This document shows positions 44,531 through 56,323 of a DNA stretch of 64,000 nt, one piece after another (position 1 is the first letter of the stretch; each line of letters begins with the position of its first letter). The translations under genes and the position numbers were made by a program. Below the pieces are notes generated by a model. The model had not been told where the DNA came from. It saw only the letters and a program-made list of their open reading frames with translations, and ran no database searches. Source of the stretch: Dactylonectria macrodidyma (Eukaryota > Ascomycota > Sordariomycetes > Hypocreales > Nectriaceae); contig JAGMUV010000047.1 in the NCBI GenBank assembly GCA_020744425.1, positions 225,488 to 289,487 on the forward strand, written 5' to 3'.

Positions 44531-46718
44531 CCATGCGATACCCCTCCACCGATAAGACCCCTCTACCGATAAGCAAAAAAAAAGTTTCCCCATACAAAAT
44601 GCCCAATTTCACTTGTACGGTGCTTGGCCAAAATTGAAATTATTTACATGAAACAAGCTGTGTCTTATTGAGAGTTTCATGTTGTTTCGTATTATGCTAT
44701 TCTTTATTACATTATATAAGCGGTTTGGTCGCATAGCACTAATGTAAAATTTCTATCAATGCTTCCTCCACGAACAGTCCTCCCCAAAGCTTATAGGAGA
44801 TTTATCTACACCAGCCTTCCATAATCGCCTTAAAAATGCCTCGAGCCTCTTATACAGAGGATGACATTATTGAAGCAATATTGGATGTCACAGATAACGG
44901 CCTCTCCAAGAACCAAGCCGCCCAGAAGCATGGCATCCCTCAGCCGACTCTTTGGGGCCGATTAAGAGGCGTACCGTCAAAGTCTGAGGTCACCCATCCT
45001 TCCCAGCTGTTATCCAAGTCTCAGGAGTCCAGGTTAGTCACCTGGATACTTCGACAAGAGGCCTTGGGCTATGCTCCTTCTCACAGTCAAGTTCGCGCCA
45101 CCGTCGCTGCCCTCTTGAGACAACAAGCCGGGAAAGGGTAATCGGTGCACACTGGATAGCCAGGTTCATGAAACGTCATCCAGCTATCAAGACGAAGATA
45201 GGGAAACGCCAGGAGGCCTCGAGATTCAATTCTTTTACTCCAATGGCCATCAATTGGTACTTTGATATCCGGGAGAGAGAGTGTGGTTGGATCAAGGCTG
45301 AGAACACAGTTAATGTTGACGAGGGCGGTATCATGGCTGGATTTGGTAAGTATTTATCGTTTTTGCCACAAAAGTCACTAATCCATTGCGAATCTAGGAT
45401 TGGATTCCTTGGTTATCGGCAGTAGTGATCCTAAGAGGAAGGCCTTCCTCAAAGGCTCTCAGTCCCGTGTTTGGACTAGCTTTATCGAAGCTGTGACTGC
45501 AGATGGCTGTCTTCTGAAACCTGGTATTATTTTCAAAGGCAAAGAGCTTCAGCAGCAATGGTTTATCGATGAGTTCAAGAAGATAGCCGACTGGTATTTT
45601 ATTACTTCTGAGAACGGTTGGACAGATAACCATATCGCAGTTAAGTGGCTTAGAGAGGTCTATCTGCCTCAAACCCGGCCAGAAGATGAGTCCGATGCCA
45701 GACTTATTATATTAGATGGCCATGGAAGCCATGTATCTGCAAGTACCTAACTGGTGTAGGTCATAAATGTCGCTGACTCAATATCCAGGATGAGTGGATG
45801 GCTACGTGCTTTTTGAATAACGTATATTGTTGTTACCTGCCGGCACATTGCTCTCATAGTCTCCAGCCGCTGGATAATGGCGTTTTTAATGCCTCCAAAG
45901 CTGCATATCGCAAAGAACTCCAAAAACTGGCAAGCCTGACTGATTCTGCACCGGTGGATAAGGCCAACTTCATCAAGGCTTATGCCAAAGCCAGGGAAGT
46001 GGGTATAACCCAGAAAAATATCCTCTCAGGCTGGAGAGTGACTGGAAATTGGCCAATTTCACGACGGAAAGCCCTCATACATCCAGAGATTGACAAGAAG
46101 GAAACTACGCCTGAATTAGAGGGTCTCAGGGACGGGCAACTTGACTCTGATAATACGCTAAAAACCAGTCGTCGTATCAGAGATCTGGAGAAAAACAAGA
46201 GCCCTTCAACCAGAAGACGGTATTCTGTGATATCGAAAGGGTTTGAAGCCCAAGAATCAAAGATCGCCTCCCTAAGCTCAAGAATCGCCAGTCTGGAGGA
46301 GGAAGTCGGCCGGTTGAGTAGAGGCAAGAGGAGAAAAGCCATACCCAATCCCAACAAGAAGTTCATGACATTAGCCGAGGCTCTAGTGGCTGGTGAGACT
46401 ATTCCCGAGCCAATCCAAGCAAATGAGGAGACGGGGGCTGTTGAGGATGTGATCGAGGTGGGAGGGATGCCGGAGGATGAAAGTTCAAACTCGGAGGCGG
46501 AAGAGTTACTCGTTGTACGCACTCGCTCAGGCCACGAGGTTAAAAGGCCAAGAAAATATTAAAATATATTGAATTCTAACCTGAACACTGGAAATGAGTT
46601 TATTTTTGCTAATTTTGTTAAGTTTTTCTTATGAGGTTGAAAAAATGCATTTTGTATGGGGAAACTTTTTTTTTGCTTATCGGTAGAGGGGTCTTATTGG
46701 TGGAGGGGTATCGCATGG
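44531..46718 (+). mobile_element. pogo/Fot1-type DNA transposon, 2188 bp
   Basis: The 72-bp terminal inverted repeats (starting CCATGCGATACCCCTCCACC, including an A9/T9 run) differ at a single position (CCACCGATAAG left, CCACCAATAAG right). The TA target duplication is at 44529-44530 and 46719-46720. Within each end the motif CCCTCYACCGATAAG occurs twice in tandem, likely transposase binding sites. One transposase gene on the plus strand fills the inside. Confidence 0.95.
44836..46562 (+). pseudogene. pogo/Fot1-like transposase (CENP-B type HTH + DDE_1), frameshifted
   Basis: The N-terminus has a psq-type helix-turn-helix (NQAAQKHGIPQPTLWGRLRG) and a CENP-B-like second domain. The catalytic domain has VDEGGIMAGFG (first Asp), LIILDGHGSH (second Asp) and HSLQPLDNGVF (third Asp). 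Two introns are well supported: 45346-45397 (GTAAGT...TCTAG) and 45733-45788 (GTATCT...CTGAC...CCAG). Near 45139 the frame changes from GKG-stop to VIGAHWIARFMKRHP with no plausible intron, so a 1-2 base indel inactivates this copy. The C-terminus ends in a coiled coil and RSGHEVKRPRKY. Confidence 0.88.
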
Positions 46719-49677
46719 TATACCTTAGGATTGAGTCATTTGACAACACCTGAAGACCTACTATCTTTACCTCTACGCAACAGCGAGGGACTGGCCGAAT
46801 GCAAAGAGAATCAACTGACCTAAAGTTCTTAACATCCAAGTCTCATTATTAGAGTATAGATAGACACAACTGCAGAAGTTCGACTTTATTTCTCAACCAC
46901 AAGCGGCCGATAGCAAACGCAGTATACCACAACCTTCCACCCCATCGCAACCACTTCCTTCCAGTAACGCAGCACAGGACGACCTACACACAGTATGAGA
47001 CGTGATATAAATTCTGGCTGGGACGGACATACATATTTCTTGAAGTCATCGATCCGCCTTTCAGAAGACTTGTGTTTGGACCACTGCGGTATTCTGAGAC
47101 AGTTAGACTACCGGTTTGTATTTACCGGTTTGCTTATGAGCGCCATATACAGGCCGGTATACTAGAAACCCACGGCCGTAGAATGAAAGTGACTGAGCCT
47201 TATCTCGAGTAACTAGGAAAGTTATTTGAGAAGTTGGGTTCTGGTACGAAATGGTATTTTTTGGCTGGTGTGGCTACAAGCTGGAGCCGAGGGGCACATC
47301 GGAGCGCACCGCAGTGGACTTCAATCGGCCTGCCTGGAAAGCCGAATATAAGATAAGAACACACAAAAAACCTTTCGCTAGCTTGCATTGGTAAAGCTTA
47401 GCTGTATTGGCAGGAAAGGGCTGGTGGGACATCATCTATGTCTCCTGCGAGTGCCATTCCAAGCTAAGCCGACGAGGACAGGGCACTGACTGCGAGGTGC
47501 CTGACAACAGAGAACGCTCCTTTTACTTTGCTGGCGCGGAAGGGAGCTGCTGAGAGAGACTGCAAGCGGCTGCATTGTTGAGCCGCTATTAGCTATACAA
47601 TTCAAGAACCATGTTTGTCTCGTACAAGGTTCTTCGACTAGGAATGGAAAGATACAGTACGGAGTAGTGCAACGGTTATATGCGAATATGCGAAGAGATC
47701 TTGGAGCCCTATTTGAAGAAGTGACTGGAGAGCGACTGTAGCTTCACGCTTGAAGAGGATGGCGATAGTGGCTATGGACACAGGTGATCCAACCACGTAC
47801 GGCGAGCCTGGAAGTAAGGGAATGATCTGGATAGCTTGTTTCACCGCTATTATAACGCCAGAATCATACTCTATCAAAACTGCTAGGCTGGTTCCCACAA
47901 AATATGGCAATTGATATCGGCAATGGGACATCGAGGCCTGCGGGGAAATTAGCTTCAAGCTAGGGGTGCTATGCAGGTAGGGTAGCCGGGGCAACTTATG
48001 CAGGGGAATGTTTAGTTACATTTTGCCAGAACAACAACGCGATCGGCCGGTCAATGAAGTCTCAGATACGCCATTTCAAGCCAAAGATTCGACATTATTA
48101 AGCTAAGACGCATAAGATTCGTCCCAAAATGTCCAGGAATGCCTCTCGAATGATAAAATCAAGTTTTCGACCCGTAAAACTATCTGAATAGGTTAGCCGG
48201 CCTCGGCCATATGATAGAGCTTCGTCAAAGAGCACTACGATCACGTATACGATATTGTTGAGCCTCAGAACGCACGTATTACAACAGAGGGCATACTTAG
48301 CTCTGCGTGGATTGTCCGCAAGGAACGGCGCCTTCTATATTTGATCGGCGAGATGTATAGGCGAGAATAGCACTGGCGACGTAGACCTGTTTTTGGTGGT
48401 ACATTGGTGCTATGACTGTGCGGTGTGGCGTAGTACAGCGGTATGGGGCTTCTCCGGTCGGTCTTTAGGTCATAGGTAGGGAATTTGACAGGTGGCATGA
48501 TCAGGAACCCTATTTCAGTTAGCGTAGATCAGACCGGTTTTGTATTTACGTGCAGGGGTTCCTTGAAAGGAGGAAAACCCTTTTTCCAATAATCGAGCGC
48601 ACAGTTTGTACGAATCGAAGATCTTGCAGCGCTGCGTGGCATATAAGACCCTAGGTAAGTCAGTAGCCGCCCTATAATCATGACATTCAATGCTATGAAG
48701 CGGTCTAGGTGTATGGAGGATGTTGGGGGTTTTGATGAGCGAGCGAATGAGGCTCCCTTTTACGAGGTGATTTGTGGCGAACCTAGTATTACCTGTGGCA
48801 CGGGCCTGACGTTGCTCCGTATAGGCAAAGAAGAAATGGGTCTTTTTCTGGACTTGTTGTTTGTGCGGTTCGGCAGGGATGAATATTTCTGTAGACCCAT
48901 GTAGAAACTGTGGTATAAAGCGCTGTCCTAATTGTATTACAGAGAAATTGGTCATTTGATGGATCAATGGCGAAGACAGGGGGTTGGGTAATCTATTATG
49001 GCTGGAGGGGTCCGGGTTGACCTTTGCGTTCGGAAAGAATGAAAAAACAGATTTTAACGGACCGGATCCCAACCACCTCGATGCAGGAAGTGAAAAGTAC
49101 ACCAAAACGTAGAGAAGACTCTCCTCAATTGATTTCGGTAAAAGAATTGCATTTTTCTCACTTGAGGCGACCTGTATTGGCCAAAAAGACGACCACAGAG
49201 CCCGTGTAGGGTAGGACGCCGATAAACTGGGCTCTTCCCCCTGCTTAACAGTGGCCAATCAGAGGCTGTTTAAAATATACGGGTATCCCCATAGCTTGTG
49301 TGCCAGCCAATGAGAGCCAATTTAAACTGAAGCACCGCCTGTGATCATCCACTTGTGACTTCTCAAATGATTTATGAAAAGCGTGCACAAACAAGATGTT
49401 CGACGTTGGCGTGGCTTGGCAATTTATCCTCCTTTCGGATTGCGAAGACGTTGATCCTTGTTCTCGCGTCGTGCTTGACGCCAATCACCATCCTTGTTTA
49501 CGGTGTGATGAGTCCCTGTTAGCTGGGTGATTCGCAACTGCCGTTGAATAATTAATCAAACCTAAACGTGACGATGCACCAGGAGTCAGCTATTGCAACC
49601 AGAATCAAAAAGGAGAGCGTTGGCCATGTCGAACAAAATGGATGGCCAGATTGTCATCTACGAGCACCTGGGGGAAT
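46719..49677. other. gene-free stretch and probable promoter of copy G
   Basis: About 3 kb with only short frames on both strands, none with a recognisable domain or family homology. The last part holds CCAATCAGA at 49255-49263 and two more CCAAT boxes at about 49309 and 49318, roughly 370-420 bases before the start of copy G, which suggests a real promoter. Confidence 0.5.
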
Positions 49678-52600
49678 ATGGGTCGCCGAGCCATCACAAA
49701 CCCATCCAAGATTGAAAGCCCACGCGAGCGGGCGAGAAACCGGCGCCTCCGACAACAGCAGAGACGGCAAAACCTGGTTCGTCAGGAGTGTTCTACTTAC
49801 TCTGGGGTCCGCGTGGTCAACTCTACCCATGACCTGGTGTCTCCTGAGGATGTATCCTGCAACGGTCCGAGGCCTGTTGGTAATCAAACCAATTTGCCAA
49901 CGCGCCAGGTGGTAGCTACCGCTCCCACCTCTGCTATGACGGTTTTTGGAGGAGCTTTACCTCCGGCATGCTCTAACGAACAGTCACTGTCTCATCCCAC
50001 GGCCTGTTATACAACCGATGCTCGGGCCGCCCCGTCACTCACGAGCCAGCTAACAGGAACGGGACATGGTGCGGAACAGGTCGCAGCACACATCGACGCG
50101 CCTCCAACGTGTAGATTTTCGCCTATACGCCAAGCGGCTTTCCCTGAAACACGCAGTCCCCGAGGATGCACTCCAGAGTCGACCCGAGCGCTTACACGAC
50201 GCCACGTTCAGAAATACCGGGACCGATTGCATCGATTACGAATCCCGCCAATATTACCTTCAAGAGAGTCTGACTTCTCAGACACGATGATCAATTGCCG
50301 ATGCCGGCCCACCGAGGGAATATCAGGTTCGTCAGTGTCGACGCGTCATGTTCGGGCAAATCCACAAACCTGCCCGGTATGCTCATGCGTCGGTTCTTCG
50401 CAACGTTTCTCTGAGCCCATCAACCCGGCCGTCGGTCGAAATCACAACGTGACCCTCGGCAGCTTCATTGAAGCCCTCCGGCGGCCAGACGCCGAGTTGA
50501 GCCCCGATTTTCTCGAACCCCATGAGACTGCATATGATCAGGCTTTCCGGATATTCTTTAATTCCAAATGTCATTGTACGTCTTGTCATGTGTTTGAGGT
50601 CAATGAGTGATATACTGATGAGAATACCCAAACCAGGTGCGCGTCGGTCTGAGATCAATGAGCCAGAACACACCCATTCCCTTCAAGAGAGCGTGCAGTA
50701 TTTGCAGGCCTCCCTTCCTCCTCTGTCGACGGTCTTTGGCGAGGCTGGTTCTTATGATCCCAGTAGCTTCCTCCGACAATGGAAGGACTTCCTGGCAAGT
50801 AAGCCGAGCCAGCCGCTTTCTTTCCGCAAGTCGCAGATGCATCTTCTCCCTCCAGACGAATCGGAGCTGTTAATATCTAGGCAATGGGACATTGATAGTC
50901 TTTGGTTCGGGGCAACAGGTCTACAGGCAATTCGACCGCCTAATGACTTCCGCCTGTCTTTTCTGCCCTCTCTAGCTCTAAATCTGTCACGCGACGAGGT
51001 GATTCAGCCTCATGGACTGGAACTGGAAAAGACAAGGCATATCAAGTTTGGTACATTTAATACGCAGAGCGTACGCTTCTCCGCCTTTCTCTTTTTCCCA
51101 AATGCAGCTCCTGATTCAACATCGGCGACTCGGAATGCTCTCTCACTAGAGCGACAGAAGGATCTTTACGACCATATCATCATTCCGGCGGCCTATGAGG
51201 CGGTGTCTGATCCTTGTCGCCAGGAGATACCGCGAACGTACGACATGGCGTATGCGAAATCCCGTTCCTTCCAGGAGAAGCCCGGAAACAACCGATGGAA
51301 GCCAGATGATGTCAGCAGAGCGGTCCATCTTCAATACACGATTCCAGCAGAAGATCTCCCGCTTTTTTGGAACCTAGTGGTCGAGAAAGCAAACTCATTC
51401 CAGCTCACCACGAAGAGCGGAGAACTGGTCTCATATTTCAAGGGCCCTCGATTGCTATTTCAGTCTCACGACCTAAAGAACACTTTCGGAAGAGGGACAC
51501 TCAGCGAGTCCTTGAACAGCTTCGAATACTCTGTCCTCCGGGCTTTTAACCCTGCGCATCTGGATGTTCACTCCTGCTGGATTGATATTGGGGCCCGTGA
51601 TTATGTTGCGAGTGTTCCGGCCCACGATGTTTCGGGACGAGGGCCTTTCACTGTTCTATGGAAGAGCCAATGCCATTCCTATCTTCATGAACAACTCTCT
51701 AAAATTGTGCCTAGCTCTCACTTGAACGCTGTGGATTTTCAACGGTTTCTGCTTCGCGATATCGGGGATTATCAAGCCAAAGCGAAGCGCACTCGAGCCT
51801 CAAACCCTGGTCACCCCCATGAGCGCAAGCCAGGGGTAATTCGCGCCAAGGCATATAGCTGCCATAAAGAACTCTTCTCTGTCATGTTTAGTGACTACGA
51901 CCTATTTGGGTCAGGTTTTCTTCCGCTTCTAGCTCTAGATGAGGGCATGATTAACGATCTCTCGTCAGCTAATCAAGGTCGTCATCAAGTCAGGCGTGAC
52001 GCCCTATTGAAAGCATGGGAGGCTAACAAGCGGCACTTGAGAGCTACTTCGGACGCAAGAGCACTCGCAAACTATGGTATTCGGAAGGAAATGACTTTTC
52101 GGCTCGATGTGATTCTTAGAATGTGGCATCGAGGCTATTTTGAGCCAAATCAGAGTCCCCACGTGGGCCATCGGTCCTTCAAGGTGTCAGGCGCGTCCAG
52201 TGGTGCGGGGCATGACCCTTTCTGGGTTGTTTCCACCAAAGATATCAATGATCTTATCTTCACCCAGGCTGCACGACTTGTCCTCCCGCTGGATCACTTG
52301 TTTCAACAGGCGTCTCTCTCTGCCAACATCTCCCCACCTTCCCTGATTCTCGCTTTTTATACAGCCCAGCTCTTCTGCCGACTTCTCACTTACGCACTCG
52401 CAAGTAAGGAGCGTTTCTCATACGACAACTGGATTTGGCTGTCGCAGTGGACGGTTCAGAGTCGCCGAATCCCCCATGCCAAATTTTTACTAGAGCGACG
52501 GGGCCTTGGGCTGGATCTGTCCATTCAGGACTCTGGGATGCTTTGGATCCCCCCGTCAAGCCTCGACTGGCATAGCGGACACATTGCCTTAGAGACCCTC

Positions 52601-54043
52601 ATCCAGCTCTACATCCCTCGGAATCCTTTCCAGCGCGGCCTTGTATCTCAAATGAGTGTTCAGCGTCTTACAGTGTCCAAAGTCGCAATCGAAATATCTT
52701 TGCGGCAGTTGCTTCAGCATGCCCGTTCCGAATTTGAAAACGGTCGTCGCCACACGGCAGATGAGTTGGTTGAGAGAATCATTTGCCTAGCTACCGAAGA
52801 GGTTGCTCGGGCTTACCATCAGCATATGCTTTCCAAATTGCAGCTCTACTGGGAGCGCCTTCGCAAGAAAGTCGGGCACAATGTCCTACCCTGCCTGAAG
52901 CGACTGCAGCGAAGCGAAGAGGAGTCGGCTATGCAGATGGGTCGCATCGTCACAGCACAGACGATATGGGAGATTTACGATGAGGCTTGGACTGCATACA
53001 TTCGAACTCACCCTAATTCTGACGCCGAAGACATACCGGGAGATGTACCCTTATGGATGGGCACGCGCAAGTATCTGCCCCCGGACGACAGCTGGTCAAG
53101 TTCTGTGTTTAAGCGTCTTTTCAACCGTCCGAAAATTTCATCTTGGTACGGCCTATACTTCCTTGAACTCTATCAGAGGGCCAAACGGCTCTGGGAAGCC
53201 ATTGAAGATTACGCGGGTCCATTTGATGAACGCTTCAGTCGCATTATTGGTAACTACATCATGGTCACTTTCAACAGTGATCCGACCAAGGACGTCGCTA
53301 TTGACCGCAGGCCTGGGGCTGGATATCAAAGAGCGACCTTTTTCCGGATACAGTACTGGGCTCCTTATTTCTCGCCGCATGAATGTACTACTCTTGCGCC
53401 TTGGGGCTCAGTCGATAATCATCAGCATCGGAACCCTTGTATCCCACCAACCGCGATGTCGAGAGCTATCAACGTCACGGAGTTCCAGAACCATTCTAAC
53501 AGTTTCATACAACTATGGACACGACTGATCAGCCACCACAACCAGCTACGCGAGGCTAAAATTAAGGAAAGGGATCGAATTTGTAAACAAGCTATGGAAT
53601 GCTTGGTGGATCTTGTTGGGCCCCAATGGAGCCATGAGAACGATCTGGCATTTATAATGCCCTGGAAATTTCGTAACTCTACGGCGGGAGACGGACAGCG
53701 TGAGGACCCATTCCGTCTTCCCATTCTGGCAAAGTCGACTCGGTTTTCGACTAGACCCAACCAGCCCACGATCCTGTTGCCGTCTCGCCATAATGTCATG
53801 ACCGTGGTCAGCGCGATTGAATCCCTGCCTCAACTTGATCAAACGATCCTTCGGCGAGCGAAATGGATCCGCGAGGTGCTCAATAATAATGGCCAGCAAT
53901 ATGAAATGCGCAGTCACTTTGAAGCAAAGGAAAGAGAGATGGATGATGTGGCTCTGCCTAATTCGTTACTCCGGCAATTCTTAGCTCGAACTGAGCCCCC
54001 TCAAAGAGAGATTCAAGTCCTCGATACCTTTGACGACATTTGA
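49678..54043 (+). CDS. copy G: large unknown subtelomeric-type protein, type I, intact
   Basis: The cleanest family member: exons 49678-50575 and 50637-54043 give 1434 aa with no lesion. I choose ATG 49678 because MGRRAITNPSKIESPRERAR aligns with the start of copy A. Layout: basic leader, Ser/Thr/Pro-rich linker with a CPVCSC cluster, TAYDQAFRIFFNSKCHC at the conserved intron, then LPPLSTVFGEAGSYD, RQWDIDSLWFGATGLQAIR, VIQPHGLEL, LDVHSCWIDIGARDYV, LWKSQC, NPGHP...RAKAYSCHKE, NYGIRKEMTFRLD, DPFWVVSTKDINDLIFTQA, GMLWIPPSSLDWHSGHIALE, EEVARAYHQHMLSKLQLYW, GTRKYLPPDDSWSS, RIQYWAPYFSP, QPTILLPSRHNVM and LRQFLARTEPPQ. No known catalytic signature. Unlike D it lacks a long acidic tail. A type II copy (H) follows 190 bases downstream in the same orientation. 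Function unknown. Confidence 0.75.
50576..50636 (+). other. conserved phase-1 intron in copy G
   Basis: GTACGT...CCAG, 61 bases with CTGATG as a possible branch site; same codon and phase as in copies A and D. Confidence 0.8.
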
Positions 54044-54229
54044 GGGCGTAACAGAACAGCGAGGAGATTGGTGGTCTGATGAGGTGAGTCTATCGGCTGT
54101 CGCTGTTGAGAAAGTAGGAAGACCATATCCGGGAGCACTTTTGAGCCATGTAGGCGCTATAGTGAACCAAAAGCAGTCCCCACAATACGGATATTTAACT
54201 ACTCAGTAGCCTTCCGTCGAGCGAACGCG
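54044..54229. other. short spacer between copies G and H
   Basis: About 190 bases with no gene. It is comparable in length to the A-B spacing (about 95 bases), so the two genes of the pair sit close together in both places. Confidence 0.5.
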
Positions 54230-56002
54230 TCTCCGCGTCCAACGACACCGCGACCAACGGCACCTTGTAAGGGTACAGCAGATTGCTCAGGAGGTTGCGG
54301 TCACTCAAGAGCTCCCCGCCCGATATCAATGCCGTATCGCAACCTGCCGAACCGCTCTCTTTCCGCAAGACACAGGCCTCCCTGTCCCAGAACTCGGTAA
54401 CCGTCGCGCGGCAGTGGGATGTCGACAGCATCTGGTTCGGGGCTAGCAGCCTATCAGCCATTCGAGCCCCCAACCGGTTTCGGCTCTCCTTTTTCCCACC
54501 GCACAAGAGTAACATCTCCACCAACCAAGTCATACAACCTCACGGCCTGGACCTGGCACATACGAGGCACACCTGTATCGGGTCTTTTACAACCGCCGGT
54601 GTCCTCTTCTCCGTCTTCGTCTTCTTCCCTCATGGAGCCGTTCACAGACGCGGGCTGCTGCAAACAGTTTGTCTCTCGCACGGTTCAGAGATCTTTATGA
54701 CGAGATCATCCTCCCAGCCGTCTACGAAACAGTTCCCGATCACGCCCGGCAGGAAATCCCTGGCTCATATGACCTTATCTACGCAAACTCTCGCGCGTAC
54801 CAGGAAAAGCCGGGTGCTGGCCGGTGGAGTGCTGAAGATGAGAGCCGAGCCTTCCGACTCGCATACGATGTTCCCGCCAGCGCTCTTCCGCGCTTCTGGG
54901 CGTCAATCGTAGAGAGAGCGAACCTGCACCGGGTCCAAACACGGCGAGGGGAAGACATTGCCTACTTCCAGAACCCTCGCTTGCTTTTCCAATCTCATGA
55001 CTTGAAGAACGTATTTGCGCGACCGAGCCTCTACGAAAGTTTGGCTCTGTTTCGAGATATTATCTTGGCCAATCTCGACCCAAGCCAACTCGACATGCAC
55101 TCCTGCTGGCTTGATGTGGGGATGCGGGACCATGTTAGCAGACCTCCATTGTCATCGCGGTCTCAGGACGCTCAGGGCAGGGCTGAACCTTGGATGCTAC
55201 TCTGGAAAAGTGAATGCTGCCGTCATCTTCATAAGAGTCTCCAAGATCTGGTCCCAGAAGCCTCGCTTGACGCCAAGTACTACCGTTCTTTACTCCTCCG
55301 CGATGCAGGGACCTACTATGCTAAGGCGAGGCCAAGCCGGGTCCCCAACCCAGGCCACCCGGATGCTAGGTCGCCCGGCATCATCCGTGCCAAGGCGTAC
55401 AACTGCAGCAAGGGCCTCTTCGGGGTCATGTTCAGCAATTACCAGCTCTTCAGCTCAGGCCACCTCCCTCTCCTTGCCTTTGACGAAGGCATGTTGAAAG
55501 ACCTGGCGGGGATGGATCAAAATCGCCAACGCGCCTTTGTACCCCAGCTCAACCGCTCCCATCTCTTGCATGCCTGGGATGCTAATAAGCGGCATCTGAG
55601 GGCCATCTCATCTCTGCGCAGGCACCCAAACTTTGGAATCCGGAAAGAGGTCACATTTCGGCTCGATGTTATCCTTGCCATGTGGGCTGACGGCGCATTG
55701 GAGCCCGACAGGAGTCCCTACACCGGGCTAATGTCCTGGAACGTTCCTCTCGATGCCGGAGCTGGTGAGCTGCATCACCCCTTTTGGATTGTTCTGACTA
55801 AAGTGTTCACCTCCTTTGTGTCTACACAAGCTGCTCGCTGGATCCTTCCACTCGATCACATTTTCCAGGAGGTAATAAGGAAAGAAGGCGAGCAGCCATC
55901 CTCTTCGCCCGACCCTATCCGGCAGATACTTGCGTTCTATATCGCTCAGCTTTTATGCCGCCTCCTCATCTATGCACTTGACGATGAGGAGGAGGAGCAG
56001 CA
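54230..56002 (+). pseudogene. copy H: type II family gene, frameshifted and cut at a telomere repeat
   Basis: A degraded 5' region is followed by recognisable type II sequence: SQPAEPLSFRKTQASLSQ, RQWDVDSIWFGASSLSAIR, VIQPHGLDLAHTRH, then a frameshift between about 54630 and 54655, then NSLSLARFRDLYDEIILPA, SRAYQEKPGAGRWSAEDESR, LDMHSCWLDVGMRDHV, NPGHPD...RAKAYNCSK, NFGIRKEVTFRLD, HPFWIVLTKVFTSFVSTQAA and QLLCRLLIYALDDEEEEQ. There homology to copy D stops and the sequence becomes TAACCC repeats. The C-terminal 55% of the gene is missing, the leader is decayed and the frame is broken, so it is dead. Confidence 0.85.
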
Positions 56003-56023
56003 TAACCCTAACCCTAACCCTAA
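56003..56023 (+). repeat. interstitial telomere repeat (TAACCC)3TAA
   Basis: Three perfect copies of the fungal telomere repeat (TTAGGG on the other strand) lie exactly where copy H loses homology to its relatives. The orientation, C-rich strand reading left to right, is that of a left chromosome end capping the sequence to its right. Confidence 0.95.
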
Positions 56024-56323
56024 AGGGGCAGAGAGATCAATTGTATTATATAGACCTATTGCTTATACTATTACCATGACCATTTACGCGCCGAGTCTGG
56101 TCTGCGTAGGGATTCTTTGATGAAGTGTGTGTGTGTGTGGGGGGGGGGCTATTTCAGGAAGCGCGCGTCAAACCCATAGTGGATTTACAGAAGCAGGAAG
56201 GCGGTGTGCTAAGAAAGTGCTAGCTACAAAGCCCCACCCATGCCCTCTTCGCATCCTTTTACATCTTTTCCCACTTTACATCGTTCGAACCAACAACAAC
56301 ATTCTTCTACGCTATAACAAATC
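56024..56323. promoter_or_regulatory. upstream region of the 649-aa gene
   Basis: 300 bases between the telomere repeat and the next gene. Bases 56270-56323 are rich in C, T and A with ACAACAACA, a typical fungal 5' leader composition. No clear TATA box. Confidence 0.35.
56125..56148 (+). repeat. (GT)7 followed by G10
   Basis: A short microsatellite about 100 bases right of the telomere repeat. G-rich low-complexity tracts next to telomere sequence are common in former chromosome ends. Confidence 0.85.

Noticed and set aside
48515..49258. 247-codon minus-strand open frame
   Set aside because: Starts with TTG rather than ATG, shows no domain, and overlaps the CCAAT-bearing promoter region of copy G; most likely chance.
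14254..54043. Classifying the A-H family as a known DDE transposase or a Starship captain
   Set aside because: No shared terminal repeats or target duplications are seen around copies, no DDE or tyrosine-recombinase signature is visible, and copies lie in head-to-tail arrays, which argues for tandem duplication.
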